Source: Asterochloris sp. CNOR1 (taxonomy: Eukaryota > Chlorophyta > Trebouxiophyceae > Trebouxiales > Trebouxiaceae). From it: a stretch of 64,000 nucleotides of DNA. A program made the translations under genes and the position numbers. The stretch covers positions 3,906,001 through 3,970,000 of the forward strand of contig OZ017747.1 of assembly GCA_963969365.1 (NCBI GenBank), in the 5' to 3' direction. The first letter of the stretch is position 1; each line of letters begins with the position of its first letter. Below the pieces are notes generated by a model. It made no database searches, was not told the DNA's origin, and saw only the letters and a program-made list of their open reading frames with translations. This document shows positions 44,901-55,502 of this stretch, in pieces.

Positions 44901-46160
44901 CTTCAGGCGCTGCGCGGCGGCAGCCTCGGACATCACCTGGGCCTGCGCAGCATGCAGGGTGGTGTGAACAGCCGAGTTCTTACAATCTATATGTGGGACA
45001 GAGTGTTGTTGCAGCATTGTGTCAAGCACACCATGAGCCTGCGCAGTACAGTGGGTGGCGTGAGGCGGGGTGCTGAGGCAGGAGGGTGCTGCACAGGATA
45101 TCTTGCTGAGAGCATGGGCCTGAGCAGCATGTGTGACCGGGGCGCCAAGCCGACCAGGAGTCCCTGCAGCATGAGGGTGGTGAGGGGCAGGTGCACAATG
45201 CAGCAGGATTTGACCAGCAGCAGACTCTGCAGCACACCCATCCTGCAGCACACCAAGTCCTGTGCTGCAGCAGAGGCCAGTACCAGATCAAGTCCTGCAG
45301 CATGGCTTGATTATGCAGCACACCTAGTCTTTCAGTCAGGTGCTGCACCAGAAACGGCCCTGCAGGCCAGTTTCGCAGTGGCACGTTTCGGTATGTACAA
45401 GACAGGATCCTGTGCAGTGTCAATGAGCAACAACAGCCCACTTGGCTGCACATCAGGCATGACAGCATGCCTTCCTGCATGAAGCAAAGCAGCTCACCGG
45501 CCAGAAAGGGTAGCCCTTGATGCGAGCCCACAACACAAACGATTCTTTTGCAGCTGCCACCAGCTCGCTACCAGCCAGGTCCTGCCCCAAGGCTGCCCCT
45601 GTCGACCCTTTTGCTGCCTGCTGCTGGCAGCCAGAGTGCTGCTGGACAGCACCCTGCACTTTGCCCTCTGCAGGCTGAGAGGCAGCAGAGCCCTCACGTT
45701 CCGGCTCCGCTGTAGCTGCAGACTGGTGGGAGTCTGCCAGGCCTGGCCCTCTCCGCTCTGGCCTTACGCCCTCGGGATGCTGCTCTGTGGAGGCATCGTG
45801 GCTCTCAGCTTGTGCCCTGCTCCCCTCTGCTGCAGGTGGGCTGTGGTCATGCACTGCCATTGCATCTGTGGGATTGTTTTGCTCGCTGTGCTTCCCAGAG
45901 GGCAGCGTACTTGACGCAGTGCTTGGCTGAGAGCCCGGCATTGCCGCCTGCTCCTGCTCCAGCTGCTTGGCAATGGGAGCAGCAGGTGGGGCAGGCTCAG
46001 CTGACAGGCTAATGCTGCTGCCAGCTTGCAGCTGACTGCCTGGCGCTCGAGGATGTGCCAGGTTTGTGTGCTGCAGCAATACCTCCTCAAGTGCAGAGTA
46101 CTCTGCCTGGCTAACAGGCTGCTGTTCTGAGCTGCTGTTCTCCTTCAATGCAGCACACAT
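35913..46160 (-). CDS. PWWP-AWS-SET-postSET histone H3K36-type methyltransferase with C-terminal Tudor-like segment
   Basis: Nuclear chromatin modifier. Phase-consistent exons: 46160-45498, 44942-44730, 44345-43022, 42888-42692, 42465-42214, 41953-41746, 41516-41357, 40745-40630, 40228-40037, 39449-39338, 39059-38847, 38461-38383, 38321-38291, 38116-37863, 37422-37144, 36935-36869, 36810-36761, 36653-35913; 1716 residues. N-terminal PWWP domain: WARIKGYPFWPAQV and MPVMFFGTLEVAWV. Ala/Pro-rich linker. AWS zinc region: GCRGCGEGCLNRLSF and CPCGEECSNR. SET domain: FLTENRGWGVRA, FIVEYAGEIITTQEC, LARLINSSCAPNCE, GEELTYDYQF. Post-SET: CMCGAPCCRG. Then KRIEIWWEGDGVFYRGTVL with YDDGESEKISL, Tudor-like. 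The C-terminus is low-complexity. The intron after 40630 is GC-AG. PWWP plus AWS-SET points to the SETD2/NSD/ASH1 class. Least certain are the three exons between 37144 and 36761, a possible extra exon near 44385-44480, and the true start (see the 46265 finding). Confidence 0.85.
41215..41309 (-). repeat. Exon-tail echo downstream of the AWS exon
   Basis: On the minus strand the AWS exon's last part, GGTGCCGGGGGTGTGG ... GAGTGCAGCAACAGGTGGG, recurs about 140 bases downstream inside the intron as GGTGCCGGGGGTATGG ... GAGTGCAGCAACTGCTGGG. About 95 bases align. In translation GCRGCGEG...CSNRW has decayed to GCRGYGSV.... The donor AG|GT is lost in the copy. Confidence 0.85.
42918..42993 (-). repeat. 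38-bp tandem duplication with acceptor-like sequence, SET gene intron 3
   Basis: Two nearly identical 38-base units, each containing (minus) CTTGCAGCCACAGCTCCACC preceded by pyrimidines, so each looks like a 3' splice site. The functional exon begins at 42888. Confidence 0.85.
43231..43284 (-). repeat. 18-bp coding repeat, three copies
   Basis: Three perfect copies of an 18-base unit that encode PAAAAA repeats in the linker between the PWWP and AWS domains. Typical replication-slippage repeat. Confidence 0.9.
44491..44619 (-). repeat. 30-bp minisatellite, four copies plus a partial, each with an acceptor-like core
   Basis: Copies at 44491, 44521, 44551 and 44581; the last three are identical and the first differs by one base. 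On the minus strand each contains GCTTCCCTAG|GGTGCCTGCTGCC. The last site before the non-repeated sequence reads GCTTCCCTAG|GGCGCCTGCCACC, so the array looks like serial copies of an acceptor and exon head. It lies in the intron between the second PWWP exon and the long linker exon. Confidence 0.9.
45031..45121 (-). repeat. Exon-head echoes upstream of the second PWWP exon
   Basis: True head (minus): CTGCGCAG|GCCCAGGTGATGTCC at 44942. Echo at 45038: CTGCGCAG|GCTCATGGTGTGC. More decayed echo at about 45119: CTGCTCAG|GCCCATGCTCTC. Spacings 96 and 81 bases. Confidence 0.6.
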
Positions 46161-46710
46161 GAGTATTGAGGCTGCGGTGTTGGAGCTCTGCTGCAGGAAT
46201 GCATGTCCTCTGTTGGCATGCTCACCAGTGCATCTGCCTTGCGCTTCCTTGCCAATCTGCTGTCCATGATGGAGTCCTGATTAAGCTGTAATGGAGCCTT
46301 TACCAGTGCATTACATTTCAATCATGCTGCCAGCACAGCTCGGCGCTCTTGGCTGAGCACCAATACGGCGATCCATGAGCCATCGCGTATGGTGTCCTAT
46401 TTCCCTTTTTTGGTCACTCATGAGCTGCTGAGGAGGCCACTTAATCTTGAATGCTGTCACTGGTGCCTGTATTGAACTACAGGGGCTTGCTGATACACTG
46501 CTGTGCCTCCGACTCGAGACGGTTTTCTCAGCAACAAGAAGTGCATTGGCGGTTCATTGGGACAGTACAAGAGGCGAGCTATCTGGCTGGCAGCCCTGGG
46601 GGGCAAAGGTCAATCAAAAATGGTGGCTGCTGGCATTGTACGTGCTTCAAAGCCAGAACTCGCGCCAGCAAATGCTGGCCAGCATTTCATAGGTGGGGAT
46701 GGGGAAGACA
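46161..46710. other. Intergenic gap, with possible extra 5' exon of the SET gene
   Basis: Bases 46224-46267 on the minus strand encode MDSRLARKRKADAL, ending at a GTGAGC donor only 35 bases before a CTGCAG acceptor that is in frame with the annotated start of the SET gene. The rest shows nothing. Confidence 0.4.
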
Positions 46711-49201
46711 TCAGAGTGTGGGCAGCCTGCAGACAGACACAGCAGCATTTTGATTGGGGAGGAGGTTGCCAGGCATGCCGCAGTCAAGCAGCATCACGGG
46801 TAGACCTGCACCCCAAGCGTACCTGTCCTCGTTACCAACAATTGTCACAAGGTTGTAGCCGAAGGGATCTGCCACATGCTTGCTCCAGTTGGCATAGGGA
46901 CCCTCGCCTGTCACGTAGCTCTGGACTGCGAATGCCTGCACCAGCAAGGACAGAGCTCAGCACGGCTTACGAGAAGCCTAGCAAGGCAAGCCGTGACCTG
47001 GACCCAAGCTGCACTGCAATGCAGGCTGTTGCCTAGCAAACTCCTCCGCAAGCATGTCTACTTGAGCTCCCCAGGGCGGCCAAGTGCCCCATAAGCAAGG
47101 AAATTGCTGCTTGTGGCTTCTGCATGCATCTGCAGGGTCCCGCTTACAGCCCTCGGGGGATAGCATGATCTGAAACAGTCCAGCCAAGCCAAGACAAGCA
47201 ATAGCCAGGAAAGGGTGCCCAAAATTGTAAGGGACGCAGCTCACCAGCACTGAGACCATGGCCAGACGGCCATTCTTGATCTCCTTGACCTTCAGCTCTG
47301 CAAACACCTCTGGGTCATCTGCCTGCACGCCAGCAAAGGGGACAGGCTCAGCCTGTCGGACATTGACAGAGGCTCTTGCCACTCGATGTTCAGCGGGTAC
47401 CTGGCGAGCAGATCAAGGTGCCAGCTGCAGGGAAGGCAGGCTGACCCCAAGCTTCATGTTGCCAGGCATCCCTTGCTGCAGGCACCTACCACATGACTGA
47501 CATGCAGTGCCCCAGCCTTGACATCGATGGGACCTGGCCACACTGCAGGTACACGCCAGCACAGCACACTGCAACTGCCTCACAGGCTCTGTCATCCTGT
47601 AGGCCTGACAGCCAGACATGCTGCGAGCTTTGCATAAGCCCAACAATGACGTAGCAGGCATCCCTGCAGCTGCTGGCATGCTGTCAATCCAGCAAGCCCA
47701 ATCAAACACACGCACCAGGCCAAGAGGGTCGAATGGCCCGCCAGGGTACAAGTTGTCCAGCCCCTGGAAGATCTGGCTGTCAAACTTGCCAACGCCAGGG
47801 CTGTAGCCGGGGGGGCCCTCACCCTGTTGCCTGCAGCAGGGCACACACTTGTGAGGCAGTGCAAGACGGCGATGCAGCAGGGAGGTTTTGGTGCTTTGTG
47901 ATCAGAGAGGCAGCATTGCTCTCAGGGTTCCGCAGATGCAGCCATGCAGCTCATAGCTGTGCAGCGGGATCCTTAGAAGCACAGCCCCTGCATCCTTGGT
48001 GCTTTGCAGCACTGCTGCACAATGCAACAACCATGCCTGCCTGCAAAGTCCTGCATCCAAGCCTACATCCAGCAAGCGCTGGCACCCACCTGTACCTCTC
48101 CACTGCGCCCATCAGGCCAACCTCAATCACGGAGACAGCCACCAGCGGCAGGGGGTTGTTTACAACGCCCCAGGGCACAGCGAAATAGTTCAGGGTGCCA
48201 CCGTTGAGCATCTCAGCGCCGGTCTCAAACCACGTCCCGCCGTGCAGGTCTGCGCCATTGGCCTGCAGTCCCTCTGGGATGATGATCCCAGCTGCTGCCA
48301 GCATTGCCCACCGAGCATGCAGCAGCTCGTAGGCACGGTACTTCTCCACGGTGGCCTGGTCCTTGCCCAGACCGAGGGGGTCGTAGCCATAGCTGCAGAC
48401 ACAGCCAAAGGCATCGTGAGATCGGTGGCCGGTCGATCAGACCGGACCTGCAGAGTGGGCAGCCCTGAAGATGAAATTTGATATTGCCAGAAGAATACTC
48501 CTCTCAAAAAAGGGTGCAGCAGCCCTGGAATGCAGGCAGAAGACATGCCACACGGGACACAGGAAGCTCTGCGCAAGCAGCTGCAGCATGCACACACAGA
48601 GTGATGCACAACATGGGCATGACTCACTCGCCAGCCAGCTGCCCATTCAGGTAGTTGGGCACATCTGTGTTGGGGTCCAGCAGACCAGTGGGCAGGAACA
48701 GGGCACGGTCAGGGCCTGCAGCGCATACTGAGGGTGATCAATCCAGCTGTCATGCAGATTGCATTTGCTGGGGCCAGCAATCCTGTCAAGCTCACCATAC
48801 CACTTGTCCAAGTTCTGGGCGCCGCCAGCAGCCTCACCCAACCAGCCCTTGGTTCGCTTTGAGCCACCCTTTGCTGCGCGGGCAAGGGGCTTAGGAGAGG
48901 GCGGCTTGGGGGCAGCCTTCTTGGCCTGCTTCACAGCGCTCTTGGCCTGCGTTTTGGGAGCAGATGGGAGTGCCTTCTTCAGGATCTGGGTGGCCTTCTT
49001 GGCAGGCTGCTGGGCCTTCTTGGGGGCCTGTGCTGCCTTCTTCTGCGCTGTCTTCTGTGCTGACCCAGCCTCCTTCTGGGCCTTCTTGAAGAAGGCCTGG
49101 CAGTGGAACTGCTTGGGGGCCTGCTGGCCACTGGCAGCCTGGCCACCGGCAGCCTTCAGCGAGGTGCCCAGGAATGCAGAACGCTGCATGGTGGTCTGCA
49201 T
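46711..49201 (-). CDS. LHCB5: CP26 (Lhcb5) minor antenna protein with long basic N-terminal extension
   Basis: Chlorophyll a/b-binding minor antenna of photosystem II in the thylakoid. Seven exons: 49201-48796, 48715-48628, 48392-48090, 47830-47716, 47322-47245, 46935-46823, 46726-46711 (a 16-base last exon), giving 372 residues. CP26 hallmarks: KWYGPDRALFLPTGLLD, YLNGQLAGDYGYDPLGL, helix 1 YRAYELLHARWAMLAAAG, helix 2 near LVAVSVIEVGLMGAVERY, YPGGPFDPLGLADDPEVFA, helix 3 LKVKEIKNGRLAMVSVLAF, and GYNLVTIVGNEDRLPTL. The first exon is peculiar. Between transit peptide and DKWYG lies a Lys/Ala/Pro-rich stretch of roughly 80 residues (KKAAQAPKKAQQPAKKATQ), so the protein is well beyond the 280-290 residues usual for CP26. 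The start is the first ATG of the frame; an in-frame GTG lies 24 bases upstream. Confidence 0.95.
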
Positions 49202-49768
49202 GCTGGGGCCGCTCCTGATTAACACTGAGCAAGCGATCGCAGCTGGTCAAGATCTTATCCTTGGCTTCTAAGAAAGAGAGTAACCACAACATTCTAAAGT
49301 GTTAGCAGACTTCAGGCTCCAATGGAGTGGCTGAGGAGCTCAATATTTCGTGTGGGCTTGAACATGTTGCTGGAGGATCTTATGTCACTGGGCCAACTCA
49401 CATGCAAGAAGGGCCCAGATAAGGATGCTGTTGTCTACTGGGCCAGCTGCCGCCGGTGTATTACTCTATGTCTGCACACAGCTTGACTTGCTCTCACTGG
49501 CCAAGTGGACTTTACAAAACAGGGCATTGAATCAGTGCTCTGCTGAGCTGACCTCAGGGGGTGTATCCACCTGATCAGGGCGCCCTTGCTTAGAAGCCAG
49601 AGCTGGGTTGCTGACAGACAGTTTAACTGGATGTTTCAGCATACCCAGCAGGCTCATGTGTCTGAGATACAATGCACACAACAGGGCTGTCGCATGTCAG
49701 ACGAGACTGGCACGTCACAGGACAGCAGCTCAATGTGGGAGGACGAGACATGCAGGTCCCCCGACACT
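49202..49768. other. Intergenic gap between CP26 start and RAD21 stop
   Basis: Expected to hold the CP26 promoter on the minus strand. No coding exon, repeat or recognisable motif. Confidence 0.45.
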
Positions 49769-52700
49769 CTACGTGGGGGCCCTGAAAGCAGGCCTTGGCC
49801 TGATCGTGATGTCGCCAAATGGCTGCTGCTGCTCAAGATCAACGTAATCCCTTGTCTTCAGCACCAGCATTTCAAAGAACCACCTGCTGGCATCCAACCT
49901 GGACTTGCCTGCAACAATGCCATCCAGGCTAGCCTGCAGGAGCACAAGTTGTCTGAAGTGAGCACGTGTGTCTTGCTCTGCAGCAGACAAGGCAGATTGA
50001 AAGACTCCACACCAGCTGCTTTGCTGCTGCACGCCGATGTTTGCACTTGTGCCAGCAGTCTGCAGAAAGCAAGGCAGCACAGCACTGTGGGGGCAAGACA
50101 CAAGATGCTTGCCTGGGCATGTTGCAGATGCTCTGCTGCACTGCTGGGGTGCCTGCGTTTCCTGCTGCTGCTCGAGGGGCCGGCCTCGCCCTCAAAGCTG
50201 CTGTGCAGGTGCGCCAGCACCTTCTTGGTGCGAGAGGTGAAGCTGGTCTTGGCTGTGTCCTCCTGGGCCTGGCTGTCGGGGCTGCTTGCAGGGCCAAGTC
50301 CCAGTCCCTGCAGCATAATAGCAGCGGGGAGCTCAGGGATTGGAGGAAACCTCATTCCCTAAGTGTTGTGGCTGCTGGTGAGGCCGTGACATACATCCCT
50401 GCAGGGCACCAGCAGGGGTGTTTGCAGCTGAAGAAAGCATCCTGCATCAGAATGCCCGCCTCTCGACAGCTGGACACCTTGGACGCACAACAGCTCATGA
50501 AAGCCCTGGCTCAGCACTGCAGGGAAGCTTGGTCTTTGAGTTATGGGCAGGGCTAGTCGGGCATCTGGTTAGCTGGTTCACCTGAGCTCTGATCACATCC
50601 TGGCTGCTCTGCCCTGAGCCACCGGAGCCTGCGGGGCGGCTGGGCTGCTGGGAACCAGCAGTAGTGCCTGCAGAGGTGGCTAGCACGCCAGGTGTGTAGG
50701 TGTCAACATCCATGTCCATGTCAGCACCTGAAGCAGCAGGGCAGATAATGTCTGAACAATGTGCCAGGCAGGCTGGCATTGGTGCCAGCCAGACATTGCT
50801 GCGCAGTTAGTTCGCCACTCAAATGTGCGCCCCTGCTCACTCAGACGGACACCCACTGCGAAGCAGTGCTGGCCAGCACGCTGACTTGTTGGAGATGCAA
50901 GAGTCAGCGGAGCTCGCTGTGCAAATTCTTGACAGGACAACACTCGTGCTACAGTGGACGGAGACAGGGCGTGTAGCTGTCTGTGCGTACCTCCCTGCAG
51001 CTCTGCGCCCAGATCTGCCTCTGTCTGGGTGTTGCCGGCGCCCTTGAGCATGGGGCCTGCAAGGGACCCGGTGGAGCTAGCTCAGTATGGCATCACACCC
51101 AGACTCAGTGGCCCATGCATGACATTTTGTCAGGTACCAGCGCCCTTGAGGATAAGGCGATGAAGCTAGCTCAGTATGGCATCAAAGATAGATTCAGCGA
51201 CCCATGCATGACGAAATCGTCAGTTACTGGCGCCCTTGAGCATGGGGCGTGCAAGGAACCCAAAGAAGCTAGCTCAGTACGGCATCAGTCCCAGACTCAG
51301 TGATTCATGCGTCACGGTGTGGCAAGCCTGGATACCTGCCTGCAGGCGCTGGCACATACAGGTGACACTCAGAGCCAGGCTGTGTGCATAGCAGTCACAG
51401 TTGTCCAGTGCCAGTGTGTTCAATGGCAAGCAGCTGGGGAGCGACACACGGGAGCGGCAGGCGAACCAGTCGCCAGGGCTGACTGTGCGCCTGCATGCTT
51501 GGTGCCTCTCCAATATGTGAAAAGCAGGTGGACCCTGCTGCATGCAGCCATTGCACTGAGAGCTTTCCAAGAGGGATCCTGGTCTGCAGCCTGCAGCTTT
51601 GTGTGTCAGGTCAGCAGCCAAAGTCTGCCCACCTTCGTTGCCCTCCGCAGTGAGCGGCTGGGCGATGCCTGGCGACCGCACGGACTTGCGGGCGGAGCCT
51701 GCCGCAGGTGCCTGCCCCTTAGCTCCGTTTGCCTCCTCAGCAGCATGTGCAACCCCTCCAACAGCAGCAGCTCCATCTCCATGGATCTCCTCGTCCACAG
51801 GGTATGCATCATACCCCCCTAAGTTGTCCTGCTCCAGTGCGCCCTGCTCGCGCTCGTCGTCTGCAGGTGCTGACAGTGACGCAGGCAGGGCCATGGCCTC
51901 CTCATACAGGGCATACAGCTCTGGGGCCATCACTGCGCTCACACCGGGGCGGTGCAGCACGCTGTCATGGGCCTGGACGCTGTAGCCAGCCTGCGGCGGC
52001 AGGCAGCCTGCTCAGACAGCGACAGGGACATGAGTTGTGCAGCTTGTTCCACCGTACAGCGGGCTGCTGCAGTAGCCTGGCCCTCAGGCAGCAGCAGGCA
52101 GCCTGAAATACGGGAAGGGCCACCAGCTGCGACCCGGGCATCAGAGCACACCCTTGATGATCAAGACAGGCGAGGTGGTGCCCATGCAGAGCGTGTGTCC
52201 TGCCAAAGCCATGCCTCACTGCCAAAGCCCTCTGCTCACCACTGCAAAGGGGTCTGCCCGCTGCTGCAGGCCGGCTACCAGGTGCGGGTTGGCCCCCCGC
52301 AACGTCATCAGCTCAGAGCGGTCCTTCAAGAGCGCCCTGATCTCTGCCCCTGGCAGCGTGATGTTGGCAACCAAGCCCTCCTTGCCTGCACCAGAGGCAA
52401 TGGAGCACTTGGCAGGCTCCTATTGAGCATACAGGTGCAGCACCAAATCAGGTCAGACTAGTACTTCCAACCAATTGTGCCAAACATGACCTGCTGTCTG
52501 GGAACCGCGAGCGGCAGCCTTAAGCAGTGGAGCAAAGATGCTAGCCAGCCGTAGGCACCAAGCTGGCACCTTTGACTACGTCCAGCTTGCAGCGCTTCCG
52601 AGGAGGCAGGCGGGGCCTCTGCTGAGCAGGAGTGGGGTCTTGCTCCTGCAGACCCTCAATGTTCAGCTGCGGCGTTGGCGCCCTGCAGGTGTCCATGTCA

Positions 52701-55188
52701 CACTTGTCTTTTTTGCACAGTGATGTCAAAAGTGCACAGACAGGTGGCCAGCCAGACAGCAGCTCTGCCTGAAGGGTGAAGATTGGCGCCCTGCAGGTTT
52801 CATGTGAAAGATTGGCGCCCTGCAGGTATCAATGTCACACCAGTCTGCCTACGACCACTACTGCATCAGATGGCACACCCCAATGTCTGCAGCTATCAAT
52901 ACCGAGTGCACAAAGTGAGTGCTGTGCAAACTGGCAGCCACAGGTAGCTGCAACGCTTGCTGATAACCCTGTCTCAACAGAAGTATGGCAGAGACTGCCA
53001 GCCAAGCTGATGCAAGCTGGGGATGTAGGGGACCTGTGGCAGCAGGGGCTCGTCAAGATGTGGTGGCCAGGCTTGACCATGAATACAGTCAGCAGGAACA
53101 CAACACCTCCAGTGCTGCCCTGTTTGACAGCTGGATCTGTGGTGGCACTGGCAGCCAAGCTCGGATCCGTCGCAGGGGGCCCAGCTTGACTGTCATTGCC
53201 AACTCTAAAAGGCACTTCCTCAAGTCAGGTATGTCATAAAGCTATGATGGGACACTGAGTGCCCAGCTGCGCACCCGAGGCTGTCGCCAGGTGTGGGCAG
53301 GCTGCCCAAGTCAAGACCCCCACTGCTGATGGGCAGGCCCAGGCTCTCGCGGGCGGCAAACACGTCTGAGGGCGGGCGCCGCGGGACGCTGCCGGGCCCC
53401 TCCAGCAACTCAGCAGGCATTGGAGCCATGCGCTCGTCCTCCTCTCCATCATAAGCCACATCCCCACCACCACTGCCTGCGGAGGACACACGCAGAGGCG
53501 TTGTGCTGGGGACGGCGTGGGCAAGGCCTGCTGCCGGGGCGGTAGGGCTGCACTGCGCTGAGAAGGACGAGTTATAAAAGAGCAGTAGCCTCTACCATGG
53601 CTGCTAGGCAGACGATCAGTTCCCCATGGCCACTGCAATGGACTGAAGCTGTGGCTTGTTTGAGGCTGCCCTTCTGGGAGCAGCTCTGGAGCATCACGCA
53701 GGCTGTTCAACCCATTTGAGTATGCTGCTGCAGTGAACCCACCAGCATAGAGTGAGTCATAGTCAAGCCCCAGGCCAAGGCTGTTGCGACCTGCCGCTGC
53801 GGCGGCGTCCCCTGAGGGAGCAGCCCTCAGCTTCTCAGGCGTCCCCAGGCTCAGGTGCCGCTCAAAGTCCTCCCCACCAATCTCAAACTGCTCTTCTGCA
53901 GCAGCATGAGCAGAAACTGATGATGGGAAAACTAGTGAAGGGGAGCCAGTGCACAACTTGGCTGCTGCACTAGGCTGTGGGCCCTTACAGGTGGAGACAG
54001 GAACGCATTGGCTGACAACAGCCTGCCAGCCAACGATTGCCTCTGCTGCAGGTGTGCAGGATGCTGGGGCAGACGGCTACCATGGCAGCAAGTCAGAGAT
54101 GTCCTTCGAGATGACCCGCCGCCATTGTGGCAGGCTGCCTCACATGCGGCTGCGCAGGCAGGTGCTCTGGCCACCCACCCTCAAACTCCTGGCTGTGCAG
54201 AGCTGCCCAGTCATCAGCCAGCAGGAATGAGTCGCGCCCCTCCAACCTGAAAGCGGGGGCTGGGGCCCCTGGGTCGAATGAGCTGCAGCAGCGGCAAGAT
54301 CCATCAGCACACTGCTTGTTGAATCAGCTGGGTTGAGCTGAAGTTGCCAACAGTGTCCTGTGCAGGCAGACACCAGCTGCAAGCTTGCAGCTGCAATATC
54401 TGTACAATAGGCTGTATGGCCAGATTGTGATGCCTGATGACCAGCAATGCTCTCACGCCTCATGCTAGGCCACGGCTTAGAGCCTCACTCTAAACTGAAG
54501 CGCTCAGTGCCCAGCAGCTCCAGTTCCTCAAACTCGAGAATTTCTGGGAGCGTGATCATCTGCTCTGGCGCCTGGGTGTTGCCTTCTGGCAGGTCAACGT
54601 CATGGGCCTTGAAAGCCTGCGGCAGACAGGGCATGCGCACAGATTGCACGTCACTGGGTTGGTGATTTCTCCTGCCTGCTAACAGCAGTCAGCTGTGCGC
54701 AGCAAAGGTGCCTGTTGCGTGGCAGGACTTCTTGACCAGATAAAGCTGCAGCCCACTTAGGGCAGATGTGCCCGCTCTGGTTGGCAGCCTTGAAATTGGG
54801 ATGCTGACCTGCTTGAGCCTGACCACAGCCTCATTGCAGTCGTTGTACAGAAAGACAACTTTGCGCGCGTGGATGCGCACAACGCCCAACAGCAGCTGCC
54901 CTGACAGGCGGAGTGCCAGGGGAGCCTCAGAGTTTATGATATTGTCTGCAAACCCAGCAGAGCATGTCTTGGCACAGGCAAGGGGCGCACTTGAAAATGG
55001 CAACAGCGCAGGACGCAAGCCTCTCTCAACGAGAGCACCTCACAACAATGCAGAGCTGCCTCACCAACAGAGTTAGAGATGCTGGTGTCAATGATTTGGG
55101 CCTTCTTCAGCCGCTTGTCCATGTGCCCAGCCAGCCATACTGTGGCCAGCGGGCCCTTCTTGGACAGCAACTGGGTTGAAAAGAACAT
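49769..55188 (-). CDS. RAD21: RAD21/SCC1 cohesin kleisin subunit
   Basis: Alpha-kleisin that closes the SMC1-SMC3 cohesin ring. Thirteen exons: 55188-55065, 54945-54809, 54616-54489, 54282-54179, 53895-53596, 53476-53275, 52682-52570, 52385-52240, 51990-51633, 51056-50991, 50727-50582, 50358-50113, 49933-49769, 744 residues. N-terminal kleisin domain: MFFSTQLLSKKGPLATVWLA, KRLKKAQIIDTSI, APLALRLSGQLLLGVVRIHA. Middle part acidic and variable (FEIGGEDFERHLSLGTPE). C-terminal winged helix: RTKKVLAHLHSSF, DGIVAGKSRLDASRWFFEML, LKTRDYVDLEQQQPFGDITI. Exon 8 might instead stop at 52279. The intron after 50113 is GC-AG (CAG|GCAAGC). Echo repeats occupy two introns. Head-to-head with POLD2. Confidence 0.93.
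51040..51260 (-). repeat. Tandem echoes of RAD21 exon 10 head, unit about 90-100 bp
   Basis: Functional junction (minus): CCCTTGCAG|GCCCCATGCTCAAGGGCG at 51056. Echo 1 near 51248: TTGCAC|GCCCCATGCTCAAGGGCG, where the AG has been lost. Echo 2 near 51159: CCTCAAGGGCGCTGG. Between them ATGCCnTACTGAGCTAGCT is repeated three times together with CACTGAGTCTGGG-like sequence. Confidence 0.88.
52783..52825 (-). repeat. Two echoes of RAD21 exon 7 head
   Basis: Functional junction (minus): ACCTGCAG|GGCGCCAACGCC at 52682. Echoes ACCTGCAG|GGCGCCAATCTTC (head 52790) and ACCTGCAG|GGCGCCAATCTTTC (head 52819) lie upstream in the same intron. Confidence 0.85.
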
Positions 55189-55502
55189 CCTGCCTCAAGG
55201 ACAGGTAGCCCAGCTCCACAGGTTCTGCTGCCCCCTTGGAAATCGCTCCACAACAATGTGGATGAGTGACAGCGAGGGCAAGGCCCTCAGAAGGCTGCTT
55301 TATTGAAACGTTGCTGAGCACACCGGTGCACCGTTCTGCTGCGTGCTGTGGTCAAAGTAACTTTCTTGCTTATTTCAAAACAATCGCAGCATGCTTTGAT
55401 TCAAGCCGGACATGTCAGTGGCCTCCTGTATCCTTTGTGTTCGTACCATCTGTGTGCCGGCTGATCTGCGTAAGACATTCCTGTGCAGCAAAGCAGGTTG
55501 TC
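55189..55502. promoter_or_regulatory. Putative bidirectional promoter, RAD21 / POLD2
   Basis: 314 bases separate the divergent start codons of a cohesin subunit and a replicative polymerase subunit, two genes usually expressed at G1/S. No E2F/DP-type site was identified with confidence. Confidence 0.35.

Noticed and set aside
44433-45482. 349-codon plus-strand open frame rich in repeated HPREAAQGSR units
   Set aside because: Its length comes from the 30-bp minisatellite (a multiple of three) and it lies antisense to the PWWP exon of the SET gene. No family similarity.
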